Shown here: one piece after another, positions 45,126 through 53,450 of the stretch
Position numbering within the stretch: position 1 is the stretch's first letter
Layout of the letters: each line of letters begins with the position of its first letter
Source of the DNA: Verrucomicrobiales bacterium
GTDB taxonomy: Bacteria; Verrucomicrobiota; Verrucomicrobiia; Methylacidiphilales; JAAUTS01
Length of the DNA: 64,000 nucleotides
Assembly: GCA_031256975.1 (NCBI GenBank)
Contig: JAIRPN010000013.1
Coordinates: 186,001 to 250,000, forward strand
Direction of reading: 5' to 3'
Program-made: the position numbers and the translations under genes
Notes under the pieces: generated by a model
What the model saw: only the letters and a program-made list of their open reading frames with translations
Database searches by the model: none
What the model was told of the DNA's origin: nothing

Positions 45126-46805
45126 TTATTGCCGGGTACGCAATTGATCAATCCGTTGATTCAAGCGTTCGGTGGTTGATTGAAACCAGCTCATATTTTC
45201 CGGGGTTATCGGCTCGACGGGCATTTCCTGTGGCCTGACTCCGCGACTCTTTTTTAATGCACGGTTCCATGCGGCGAGGTCAAAGGCCTGCAACACATTG
45301 GCCTCATGTACTGGCAAGTCGTTGATTTCTTTTAAATAGGAGAGCCAGTGTTCCGGCAGGGCAATTGGCCGGCCGGAGTTTTGAGAGTTTCGTTCGAAAA
45401 TCAAAAGCGAATTGTTTGCGTGGATTAATTTCCATTTGGAATTGGGTTGGTACAACAACCAGAGCCATCTTGCGGTAAATTCGTCAATCACCCAGGCATC
45501 GACTTCCAGGTGGTCGAGCGCATAAGCAACCGCTTCCGGGTGCAGCTGCAGGAAATAATAATAACGAAGATTGTCCTCCGCGTAGTGTCCCGAACAAGTG
45601 TCTTGAAACGGATGAAGCCTCCCATTCAATGTCTGCGCGAAGGAGGCATTGGCGACATCAGACATCATGAAGGCTTGCGGCTTGTGGTCGGCCAGCCAGT
45701 TCAGCGCGGAAGAAGTGGCGGCGAAGTCCCGTTGCCTGGCGATGAATTTTTGGATCGACAGGATTTGGAAGATACCGATCCACGAGGCAAATGCCAGGCA
45801 GATTGCAAATAATGTGACAGGCGTGACGGTAAGGAAAGGTTTGCCCGGATGTTTAATCACCAGCAGAATCAACAGCAGGCAGGAGGCCAGCAGGGCGATG
45901 TGTCGCATGGAAATCATGCCGAGGACGAATAGGGCCAAGAGCAAAAAGACCAGCCATCCGGTTCGCAGGAAAGTGTCCCTGGATGAAAAAATTCTTTTTA
46001 ACCCGCAGAACAGCATGATGACACTCAGGCAGATCATGCCGGGACTGGGCGGCCACAGTTCGCCGTTGATATCCACCGAGAGCTTGTTCGATTGATTGAG
46101 CAGGGGTCTCAGCAGATTGAGCCACCCGTCGGGATGCAAAAAAGGAGTGATCAGGCATATCAAGCCGGATGGGAACAGGATGCCGTAAAATCCGTCACGG
46201 TTTCTTTGATGAAAGAACCACTGCCACAAGGCCCAGCAGCCCAGCATGAAAATGCCGAGAATGTATGAGCTATGGGAATTGGACCAAATTAACAACGAGG
46301 CAAAAATAATTAGCCAGAACCAGATGGGTTTGCGTGGTTGGGGAGGGGAATACCGGCACAAAAAGTAACCAAGGCCGACCAATGCCAAAATAGCCGCAAT
46401 TTCTGCGCGATAATTGATGCGAATATAAAAAATGACGAAAATAAAGGCCAATGGGACAAACCACAACGGGTTATCCTGCCGGCGTTTGTACAGCAGGCAA
46501 GCCAGGGGGGCCAAAAAGCAAAAGATCAAGATGCCGAAGGAGATCCAGACCAGATGGTGCCCCCCGATATGGTAAAGGGTGCCGATGAGCAATTCATAAA
46601 ACCGGTACTCATGGGGATAAGGCGCAGCCGGTAATCCGAATGCATATAGGGGTCCGTCAATGGCTTTGCCGCCCAACAACCAAAGTCCTTCTTCAACTTG
46701 CCACCAGTAATCCGGGAAATTATTCGGACGAAATGCCACCAAAATGGCCCACAGCATGAAAAAACCGAGGATGATCTTTTCAAAACAATTCGTCAATTTT
46801 TGCAC
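45126..46805 (-). CDS. Large multi-pass membrane protein, GT-C-like, unknown function
   Basis: The frame runs upstream to 47051, but similarity to a membrane protein begins only near VQKLTNCFEKIILGFFMLW, so the GTG at 46805 (559 residues) or Met at 46757 is likely. About 11 membrane helices are followed by a soluble C-terminal part (from about residue 390: RDFAATSSALNWLADHKPQAFMMSDVANASFAQTLNGR). The early loop PDYWWQVEEGLWLLGG and later NSHSSYILGIFML recall GT-C mannosyltransferase-like proteins of PVC bacteria, but no catalytic motif is certain. It converges with the Flp pilins, whose other flank also holds a GT-C-like gene. No iterated motif occurs in it. Confidence 0.55.
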   Translation of the reverse strand: MQKLTNCFEKIILGFFMLWAILVAFRPNNFPDYWWQVEEGLWLLGGKAIDGPLYAFGLPAAPYPHEYRFYELLIGTLYHIGGHHLVWISFGILIFCFLAPLACLLYKRRQDNPLWFVPLAFIFVIFYIRINYRAEIAAILALVGLGYFLCRYSPPQPRKPIWFWLIIFASLLIWSNSHSSYILGIFMLGCWALWQWFFHQRNRDGFYGILFPSGLICLITPFLHPDGWLNLLRPLLNQSNKLSVDINGELWPPSPGMICLSVIMLFCGLKRIFSSRDTFLRTGWLVFLLLALFVLGMISMRHIALLASCLLLILLVIKHPGKPFLTVTPVTLFAICLAFASWIGIFQILSIQKFIARQRDFAATSSALNWLADHKPQAFMMSDVANASFAQTLNGRLHPFQDTCSGHYAEDNLRYYYFLQLHPEAVAYALDHLEVDAWVIDEFTARWLWLLYQPNSKWKLIHANNSLLIFERNSQNSGRPIALPEHWLSYLKEINDLPVHEANVLQAFDLAAWNRALKKSRGVRPQEMPVEPITPENMSWFQSTTERLNQRIDQLRTRQ

Positions 46806-46953
46806 TCGAAAGTATGTCCACGAAAACAGGGGCAGTTCAAGATCGAATCGTTCCGGGAGTAAAGCCGGGTGTCTTGCGAAAAAATAAGGCAGGGACAAGC
46901 ATTGCTTGCAAATAAAGGGGAACACATTGATCTGCCGCCACCGCTTTCCAAAA

Positions 46954-46991
46954 GTGACGGAAATGTGACGGCGTCGCCATAAATTCGTAAC
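46954..46991 (+). promoter_or_regulatory. Pho-box-like array before the porin gene
   Basis: GTGAC units at 46954 and 46965, GCCAT at 46976 and GTAAC at 46987 lie exactly 11 bases apart. The complement CCGTCACATTTCCGTCAC matches the E. coli Pho box in about 13 of 18 places. The array is about 86 bases before the porin ATG. Confidence 0.65.
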
Positions 46992-47076
46992 AATCGACTT
47001 CCATCTTCTTTGGCGTCTTGAGGCATTCCGCGGGGGTGCCGCACGGGACAATAAAACTCAAGGAGGAAATACTTAG

Positions 47077-48468
47077 ATGAAACGTGAATTTATACGATGG
47101 GGCCTGGCGGCGGGCTTTGCTGCCGTTTCGGCGGTCGGCGCCTTTGCGCAGCAGGCTGGCCAGCAGGGAGCGGTTGGCGACGGCTTGATTGACGCGCTGG
47201 TGAAAAAGGGCGTGTTGACTTACCAGGAAGCGGAGGACATCCGCACAGACTTGAAGAATGAATACCAGGCAACCCCCGGTGGTTTCCTGACCGTGGGTTC
47301 TCCCGCGGTGACCGGTCTGCGTTTGTACGGTGATGCCCGTTTGCGTTACCAATACAACAACATTCAGACCATGAACGGCACCCCGAACCATGACCAGGAT
47401 CGCTACCGTTACCGCATCCGTATCGGTGCCGATTATACCTTCGCGGAAAACTGGAAAGCCGGCGTGCGTTTGGAAACGGCCACCAAGTCCGACTCCACCA
47501 ACCAGGACTTCGGCGGTTACTTCAGCAAGGATGGCGACAGCATTTACGTCGGTCTCGCTTACTTGGAATATGAAACCAAGACCCCGTCGCTCTTCGGCAA
47601 TTCCTTCGCGGATTATTTCGACCTGCGCGCGGGCAAGCACTTGCAGCCCTTCACGCTGAATGACATGCTGTGGGATTCGGATATCAACCCGGAAGGTTTC
47701 TCCGAGCAGATCGGCTGGACTGACGTGTTTACCGACGGCTTGGGCGTGACTCTGCGCGGCGGCGAATACATCACCTCCAACTCCAAGAATGACACCGGCT
47801 ACCAGAACACCGGCGGCACCAAGGGTTCCGACCAGTTCCTGTTTGTGGCCCAGGCCGAGGCCAAGTACAGCTTTGACAAGAACACTTCGCTGTTGGTGGC
47901 TCCCGCCTTCATCAAGGAAACCAACGGTTTGGCCACCGGTGCCAACCAGGACGGCGGCGCGATCTTCGACAAGCAGAACAATATTCCCTTTGTCGGCAAT
48001 ATCGACGTGATCACCATCCCGGTGCAATTCGGCTGGAAAATGTGGGACCTGCCCAACAAGGCTTACGGTTCCTGGGGTTACAATTTCTCGGCTGACGACT
48101 GGGCGCACCAAGTCGGTCTGGTCAACGGCGGCGGCAACCAACTCTGGAACCTGGGTTACCAGATCGGTAATGCCAGCAAGAAGGGCACCTGGCAGGTCGG
48201 CATTGAATGGCGTTACATCGAAGCCGGTGCCTACAGCACCTGGCTGCAGGATTCCGACTGGGCGGCCAGCTACCAGAACCAGCAAGGTCCCGTGCTGAGC
48301 GCCAAGTATGCCTTCACCGACAACATCAGCGGCGGTGTCACCTGGTTCCACAGCAGCCCGATCAAGGACAACAGCGGCGTGACTGCGGTCAACGGCGTGA
48401 CCGCCTCCAGCGGCGCCAAGATCGGCGTGACCGACACCATCCAGGTCGACCTGAGCTGGAAGTTCTAA
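47077..48468 (+). CDS. Outer-membrane porin, probably phosphate-related
   Basis: A 463-residue protein with signal FAAVSAVGAFAQ, a short helical region (GLIDALVKKGVLTYQEAEDIRTDL), then alternating beta strands with many aromatic belts (LYGDARLRYQYNN, RYRYRIRIGADYTFAENWKAGVRLE) and the C-terminal signal VDLSWKF ending in Phe, as needed for BAM insertion. It fits the putative-porin / OprO-OprP-like group. The position directly upstream of pstS and the Pho-box-like array suggest anion or phosphate entry under phosphate limitation. It has no iterated motif and strongly GC-ending codons, pointing to high expression. Confidence 0.85.
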   Translation: MKREFIRWGLAAGFAAVSAVGAFAQQAGQQGAVGDGLIDALVKKGVLTYQEAEDIRTDLKNEYQATPGGFLTVGSPAVTGLRLYGDARLRYQYNNIQTMNGTPNHDQDRYRYRIRIGADYTFAENWKAGVRLETATKSDSTNQDFGGYFSKDGDSIYVGLAYLEYETKTPSLFGNSFADYFDLRAGKHLQPFTLNDMLWDSDINPEGFSEQIGWTDVFTDGLGVTLRGGEYITSNSKNDTGYQNTGGTKGSDQFLFVAQAEAKYSFDKNTSLLVAPAFIKETNGLATGANQDGGAIFDKQNNIPFVGNIDVITIPVQFGWKMWDLPNKAYGSWGYNFSADDWAHQVGLVNGGGNQLWNLGYQIGNASKKGTWQVGIEWRYIEAGAYSTWLQDSDWAASYQNQQGPVLSAKYAFTDNISGGVTWFHSSPIKDNSGVTAVNGVTASSGAKIGVTDTIQVDLSWKF

Positions 48469-48547
48469 TTTATACATCGCTAGCGGTGGCATGGCTTGAA
48501 ACCATGCCGCCAACGGCAACCCAAACTCTAAGGACACAAGGAATATT

Positions 48548-49558
48548 ATGTTGAAAAAAATTATCGCAGCAGTTTTATTGGCCTCGGTCACCACACTGAC
48601 CGCCAAGGCTGACGTGCAAATCGGCGGCGCGGGTAGCTCGTTTGATTACCCGGCCCTGATGAAGTGGTTCAAGTACTACGCCAAGGTTGACAAGGACACC
48701 ACCTTTAACTACCAGTCCGTCGGCTCCGGCGGTGGTATCAAGGCGTTCTATGACCGCACCGTGGACTTCGGCGCGACCGACGCGTTCCTCAAGGACGACA
48801 AGCTAGCCCAATCCCCTGCCGGCCCGATCCTGCACATCCCGATCGTGGCGGGTGCCGTGGTTCTGGCTTACAACCTGCCTGACAGTCCGAAGCTGGTGTT
48901 GAACAACCAAGTGGTTGCCGACATCTTCCTTGGCAAGATCAAGAAGTGGAATGATCCCGCCATTGCGGCTCTGAATTCCGGCGTTTCGCTGCCGGCCAAG
49001 GACATCGTGGTCGTGCATCGTTCCGACGCCTCCGGCACCACCTTCATCTTCACCGACTATCTTTCGAAGGTCAGCGACGAGTGGAAGAGCAAGGTCGGCA
49101 ACGACACCACTGTCAAATGGCCGACCGGTCTCGGTGGCAAGGGCAATGACGGCATCAGCGGCCAGGTCAAGCAATTGCCCGGCGCGATTGGTTATGTCGA
49201 ACTCGCCTATGCCGAGCAAAACCACCTCCCCTACGCTGACCTCATCAACAAGGCTGGCAACCGCGTGAAGGCCACCCCGGCCGCGGTTTCCGCCGCCATG
49301 GCGACCGCCACCATCCCGGACGACTTCCGTTTCTCGATGGTAAACGCCCCCGGTGCCGAAGCCTGGCCGATTGCTGGTCCGAGCTGGGTGATTATCTACG
49401 TCAACCAGAAGGACGCTGCCAAGGGCAAAGCCCTGGTCAACTTCCTGAAATGGGCCGTGGTTGAAGGTCAAGAAATCACCCCGATCATGGATTACGCTCC
49501 GCTGCCGAAGGAATTGCAGAAACGCATCCTCGCCAAGCTGGCGCAGGTCAAATATTGA
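48548..49558 (+). CDS. pstS: Phosphate ABC transporter substrate-binding protein PstS
   Basis: A 336-residue periplasmic protein with signal IIAAVLLASVTTLTAKA. Phosphate-binding landmarks are IGGAGSSFDYPALMKW, SVGSGGGIKAFYDRTVDFGATDA and VVHRSDASGTTFIFTDYLS, giving the Ser, Asp, Arg and Thr that hold the anion. The end, ALVNFLKWAVVEGQ, matches the family. It captures inorganic phosphate for PstCAB. It follows the porin by 79 bases with AAGGA upstream of its ATG, and is followed by a terminator, so it can be made in excess over the permease. Confidence 0.96.
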   Translation: MLKKIIAAVLLASVTTLTAKADVQIGGAGSSFDYPALMKWFKYYAKVDKDTTFNYQSVGSGGGIKAFYDRTVDFGATDAFLKDDKLAQSPAGPILHIPIVAGAVVLAYNLPDSPKLVLNNQVVADIFLGKIKKWNDPAIAALNSGVSLPAKDIVVVHRSDASGTTFIFTDYLSKVSDEWKSKVGNDTTVKWPTGLGGKGNDGISGQVKQLPGAIGYVELAYAEQNHLPYADLINKAGNRVKATPAAVSAAMATATIPDDFRFSMVNAPGAEAWPIAGPSWVIIYVNQKDAAKGKALVNFLKWAVVEGQEITPIMDYAPLPKELQKRILAKLAQVKY

Positions 49559-49573
49559 TCTGAAGGATTTCAC

Positions 49574-49612
49574 AGGCGCGGGGGAGGGTCTCGATCCATC
49601 CCCGCGCCTTTT
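49574..49612 (+). terminator. Terminator after pstS
   Basis: Stem AGGCGCGGGG (49574-49583) with CCCCGCGCCT (49600-49609), loop of 16 bases, then T-run. It lies 15 bases after pstS and probably limits read-through into pstC. Confidence 0.85.
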
Positions 49613-49820
49613 CCTTATTACGACACAAGCCCCTTTGCGCCCAGACTATAGCCCGACGGGGCTTGCAGGTAAAAATCCCCCTAACGGTCTGGCGTCTTTG
49701 TGTTTTTCCGGATGAACTCCCTTTGTTACAGAATGGGGGATCACACCGAGCCGGGATGTGGTGCACACCGGAATAGGATGGAAGGCGAAAACAAAGCCGC
49801 CTAAACCGAGAAAATGGGAA
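49613..49820 (+). other. Intergenic leader between pstS and pstC, possibly structured
   Basis: No open frame is supported. Complementary pairs are visible: AAGCCCC near 49628 with GGGGCTT near 49658, and CGCCCAGAC near 49639 with GTCTGGCG near 49687. They overlap, so alternative structures are possible. No known riboswitch class was recognised. It precedes the second Pho-box-like array. Confidence 0.3.
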
Positions 49821-49824
49821 AATC

Positions 49825-49851
49825 GTAACACAATCGTAACAATTTCGCCAC
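49825..49851 (+). promoter_or_regulatory. Pho-box-like array before pstC
   Basis: GTAAC units at 49825 and 49836 and GCCAC at 49847, each 11 bases apart, mirror the array before the porin gene. A possible -10 (CATACT, about 49862) lies between it and the pstC start at 49885. Confidence 0.62.
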
Positions 49852-49884
49852 AAACCGGCTTCATACTCCCTTTACTTTCCAATT

Positions 49885-50865
49885 ATGTCCAACGCTACTC
49901 TCGCCGTGCCACCGGCTCCACCGCAAGCGCCCGCCAAAAAATGGGGCGATCAGGCATTCAAACTCATCACACTGCTGGCATCGCTTAGCATCATTGTGTT
50001 GATCGTGGCGCTCGGTTACATCCTGTACGATTCTTCCAAGCTTTCCATTAATAAATTTGGCTTTGGCTTCATCACCGGTACCAACTGGGACTCGGTGGCG
50101 GGAATCTTCGGGGCGCTGCCCTACATCTATGGAACACTGTCTTCCTCGCTGATCGGTTTGCTGATTGCCGTGCCGCTGAGTGTTGCCACCGCCGCCTATC
50201 TCACCGACCTCGCGCCGGTCTGGCTGCGCCAGCCGGTGGTGTCGATCATCGAAATGCTGGCGGCGGTGCCCAGTGTCATCTGGGGTTTGTGGGCGATCCT
50301 GGTGATGGTGCCGTTTTTGCGTGATTATATTTACCCGACTATGCAGAAGGTGCTAGAACCGATTCCCTTGATCGGGCAGTTGTTTTCCGGTCCGATTTAT
50401 GGCGTTGGCATCTTATCCTCCGGGATCATTCTGGCGGTGATGATCATCCCGATTATTACCTCGGTATCCCGCGAAATTCTGCGTTCGGTACCGAACATCC
50501 AGCGCGAGGCCGCCTATGCCTTGGGCGCCACCCGCTGGGAAGTGACCCGCATCGCGGTGCTCAGCTACGCCAAGCGCGGTTTGCTCGGTGCATCGGTGCT
50601 CGGTCTGGGCCGTGCATTGGGCGAGACCATGGCGGTCACCATGGTGATCGGCAACAAATCCGACATCAGCGCCTCGCTGTTCGCCCCCGGTTACAGTCTG
50701 GCGAGTGTCATTGCCAATGAATTCGGCGATGCCACCACGCCGATGCACCAAAGCGCGCTGGCGGAACTGGCCCTGGTACTGCTCGGCGTGACGCTAACGG
50801 TCAACATTGCTGCCATGCTGCTGGTCAAGACTTTCACCACCAAAGAAACCCGGAGGGTTGCCTAA
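49885..50865 (+). CDS. pstC: Phosphate ABC transporter permease PstC
   Basis: A 326-residue inner-membrane permease with six main helices. Landmarks: ADLAPVWLRQPVVSIIEMLAAVPSVIWGLWAI, the conserved Glu/Pro region, and the EAA loop NIQREAAYALGATRWEVTRIAVLSYAKRGLLGASVLGLGRALGETMAVTMVIGN that contacts PstB. It pairs with PstA to form the channel. Its stop overlaps the pstA ATG (TAATG), indicating coupling. One iterated motif at 50792. Confidence 0.96.
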   Translation: MSNATLAVPPAPPQAPAKKWGDQAFKLITLLASLSIIVLIVALGYILYDSSKLSINKFGFGFITGTNWDSVAGIFGALPYIYGTLSSSLIGLLIAVPLSVATAAYLTDLAPVWLRQPVVSIIEMLAAVPSVIWGLWAILVMVPFLRDYIYPTMQKVLEPIPLIGQLFSGPIYGVGILSSGIILAVMIIPIITSVSREILRSVPNIQREAAYALGATRWEVTRIAVLSYAKRGLLGASVLGLGRALGETMAVTMVIGNKSDISASLFAPGYSLASVIANEFGDATTPMHQSALAELALVLLGVTLTVNIAAMLLVKTFTTKETRRVA

Positions 50866-51734
50866 TGAGTACGACTTCGTTATTAGCCTCATCGCGCCAG
50901 AACAACCATTTGTGGCGCAAGATCAAGAACTGGCTCATGGTCAGTTCCTCCATCGGCAGCGCGCTGCTGGTGATTCTGCCGCTGGGACTGGTGCTGTTTT
51001 ACCTGGTGTACAAGGGTGCCGCGGCAATCAACCTCGGATTTTTCACCAACGTGCCTGCGCCTCCGGGTGATACCGACGGCGGCATGGCCAACGCGATTGT
51101 CGGTTCGTTCCTGTTACTCGGCATGGCGGTATTGGTTGGCGCCCCGATGGGCATCCTGGGCGGGATTTATTTGTCGGAATACGGCAATGAGAAGCTGAAC
51201 GGCGCGATCCGTTTCTGTGCCGATGTGTTGAACGGGGTGCCGTCGATTGTCTGGAGCATCATTGTTTATGAGGTATTGGTGGTGCCGATGCGCGGTTATT
51301 CGTTGCTGTCGGGCGGCATTGCACTTGGACTGATGATGATCCCGCTGGTGCTGCGCACGACTGAGGAAGTCCTGGTCTTGGTGCCCAACAGTTACCGCGA
51401 GGCGGCGCTGGCGCTCGGCATCGCCCGCTGGCAAATCATCGTAAAAATCGTGGTGGCCACCGCTTACAAGGGGATCATCACCGCGGTGCTGGTGGCCGGC
51501 GCCCGCATCGCCGGTGAAACCGCGCCGCTGTTGTTCACCGCCTTTGGCAATTTGAACTGGTGCACCGGGCTTAACCAGCCGGTGGCGGCCCTGCCCCTGC
51601 AGATTTACGCCTATGCGATCTCGGCCTACGAAGACTGGCACCGCCAGGCCTGGGCCGGGGCATTGGTGTTGATCGGATTCGTATTTATTATCAACATTTC
51701 CGTAAGGTTCATGACCCGCGAAAGAAAGGCTTAG
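50865..51734 (+). CDS. pstA: Phosphate ABC transporter permease PstA
   Basis: A 289-residue permease partner of PstC. Helices include VSSSIGSALLVILPLGLVLFYLVY and the family segment GGIYLSEYGNEKLNGAIRFCADVLNGVPSIVWSI. The EAA loop is VPNSYREAALALGIARWQIIVKIVVATAYKGIITAVLVAGARIAGETAPLLFTA. It starts at the overlap with pstC and is followed by pstB after 21 bases, all in one operon. Confidence 0.96.
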   Translation: MSTTSLLASSRQNNHLWRKIKNWLMVSSSIGSALLVILPLGLVLFYLVYKGAAAINLGFFTNVPAPPGDTDGGMANAIVGSFLLLGMAVLVGAPMGILGGIYLSEYGNEKLNGAIRFCADVLNGVPSIVWSIIVYEVLVVPMRGYSLLSGGIALGLMMIPLVLRTTEEVLVLVPNSYREAALALGIARWQIIVKIVVATAYKGIITAVLVAGARIAGETAPLLFTAFGNLNWCTGLNQPVAALPLQIYAYAISAYEDWHRQAWAGALVLIGFVFIINISVRFMTRERKA

Positions 51735-51755
51735 AATTTTATGGAGGGAGTAGCT

Positions 51756-52583
51756 ATGGTACCCAAAATTATGAAAGATGAAGTTGCTGCGGTGAATAAC
51801 GAAGAGGAAAATGTGCAGGAGGCGGCGACGGTGTCGCTCGATGTCAACGACCTGTGCCTGTGGTACGGCAAGCACCAGGCCCTGTACGATGTTTCCATCA
51901 AGATCCCGGCCAACAAGTCGACCGCCATCATCGGCCCGAGCGGTTGCGGCAAGTCGACCCTGCTGCGCACGTTCAACCGCATGCATGAGGTCAGTCCCGG
52001 TGCGCGGATGAGCGGCAAGGTGCATCTGTTCGGCGAGGATTTGTATTCGCCCGAGATCGACCCGACCATCCTGCGCCGCCGCGTGGGCATGGTGTTCCAG
52101 AAGTCCAATCCGTTCCCGACCATGACCATCCGCGAGAACGTGCTGGTGGGGCTGCGACTCAACGGCGTGCGCGACAAGAAGATTCTCAACGAGCGGCTTG
52201 AATCCTGCCTGCGCATGGCGGCGTTGTGGGACGAGGTGAAGGACCATCTCGACCGCCCCGGCACCGGACTGTCCGGCGGCCAGCAACAGCGTCTTTGCAT
52301 CGCACGCGCGATGGCGATGGAGCCGGAAGTGCTGTTGATGGACGAACCCTGCTCGGCGCTCGATCCGATTGCCACGATGAAGATCGAGGAATTGATCACC
52401 ACGCTAAAGACCAAGTGCACGGTGGTCATCGTCACCCACAACATGCAACAGGCGGGCCGTTGCTCCGATTTCACCGCGTTCATGTACCTGGGCAAGCTGG
52501 TCGAGTTCGACCGAACCGAGAAGATTTTCACCAACCCGGACAAACAACAGACCGAGGATTACATTACCGGACGTTTTGGTTGA
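51756..52583 (+). CDS. pstB: Phosphate ABC transporter ATP-binding protein PstB
   Basis: A 275-residue ATPase. The ATG at 51756 is chosen because GGAGGGAG sits just before it; an ATG at 51741 overlaps that site. Walker [21 protein letters not shown]-loop [17 protein letters not shown], signature [17 protein letters not shown], Walker [16 protein letters not shown] and H-loop [15 protein letters not shown] are all intact. It powers phosphate uptake through PstCA. A polar N-terminal extension of about 28 residues precedes the usual start. Confidence 0.97.
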   Translation: MVPKIMKDEVAAVNNEEENVQEAATVSLDVNDLCLWYGKHQALYDVSIKIPANKSTAIIGPSGCGKSTLLRTFNRMHEVSPGARMSGKVHLFGEDLYSPEIDPTILRRRVGMVFQKSNPFPTMTIRENVLVGLRLNGVRDKKILNERLESCLRMAALWDEVKDHLDRPGTGLSGGQQQRLCIARAMAMEPEVLLMDEPCSALDPIATMKIEELITTLKTKCTVVIVTHNMQQAGRCSDFTAFMYLGKLVEFDRTEKIFTNPDKQQTEDYITGRFG

Positions 52584-52631
52584 TAAATACCGGTTACTTA
52601 ACGCATCATATTCACTTCAATCTCACATATT

Positions 52632-53324
52632 ATGGAACAAGAACGTTTGGAACACATGCGCGGCATTTTTAAGGGTTCACTGTTGAACCTCAAGGACACC
52701 CTGTTGATGATGGCGAGCCTCACCGACCGCAATTTGACAATGGCGCTGAGCTCTTATCTCGAACGCGACGACAACAAGGCGCAATCGGTGGAGACCGAGG
52801 ACAATGTCGTCGACCGTCTGGAAATCGAAATCGACGAAATGGTGGTGACTTATCTCGCCACCCACGGCCCGATGGCCACCGAATGCCGCATGGCGTTCTG
52901 CGCGTCGAAGATTTCCCCCGCGCTGGAAGGCATTGCCGACCAGGCGGTGAGCATCGCCCGCCGCGCCCGTCATTTGAACGGCCTGGCCGAGGTGCAGTCG
53001 GGAGTCGACATCCTGCCGATGGGCAAGATCGTGCTGTCGATGATCCGCGAGGCGATCAACGCGTTTCTCGAGGTGAATCCCGAGAAGGCCGCGCCGATCG
53101 TGCTGCTGGACAAGCAGGTGGACGAAATGAACCGCGATAACGAGCGCACGCTGCACCGCATTATGGCGGAACAGACCCAGAACATTCCCGCCTACATCCA
53201 CATCATGTTCATTTCCCGCGCGCTGGAAAAGTGCGGCGACTACGCCAAGCAAATCGCCGAGGAAGTGCATTACTTGTACACCGCGCAGGACATCCGCCAT
53301 GAGCGGAACACGGCGGGCAAATGA
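52632..53324 (+). CDS. phoU: Phosphate transport regulator PhoU
   Basis: A 230-residue all-helical protein made of two three-helix repeats. The metal-binding E/D-rich motifs are VETEDNVVDRLEIEIDE in the first half and VLLDKQVDEMNRDNERTLHRIM in the second, followed by ALEKCGDYAKQIAEEVHYL. PhoU links PstSCAB to the sensor kinase PhoR and prevents excess phosphate uptake. PhoB and PhoR are not in the window. It ends the pst operon, 48 bases after pstB. Confidence 0.95.
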   Translation: MEQERLEHMRGIFKGSLLNLKDTLLMMASLTDRNLTMALSSYLERDDNKAQSVETEDNVVDRLEIEIDEMVVTYLATHGPMATECRMAFCASKISPALEGIADQAVSIARRARHLNGLAEVQSGVDILPMGKIVLSMIREAINAFLEVNPEKAAPIVLLDKQVDEMNRDNERTLHRIMAEQTQNIPAYIHIMFISRALEKCGDYAKQIAEEVHYLYTAQDIRHERNTAGK

Positions 53325-53423
53325 CGCCAACGGTGAAATTGTTTCACCGGGTTGATGGTTAGCGTGGTAACGGGAAGATAAAGATTTCGCTTTGCCCGCG
53401 GGCGGAAATTCCGCTAAAGCTTT

Positions 53424-53450
53424 CATCGCAAACGCAACCCGTTTGCGATG
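53424..53450 (+). promoter_or_regulatory. Hairpin containing the start codon of the amino acid permease
   Basis: CATCGCAAACG and CGTTTGCGATG pair perfectly (11 bp, loop CAACC). The last three bases are the ATG at 53448, and no Shine-Dalgarno is seen upstream. In mRNA this would hide the start codon, suggesting translational control or use of the next ATG at 53451. Confidence 0.6.

Noticed and set aside
45126-47051. Full 641-residue frame as one protein
   Set aside because: The first 80 residues or so are Arg-rich, cross the Pho-like array and lack similarity to a membrane protein start; a later start is more likely.
46837-48606. 589-residue open frame on the minus strand
   Set aside because: Antisense to the porin gene, which has signal peptide, beta strands and a C-terminal Phe; the frame is a by-product of GC-rich codons.
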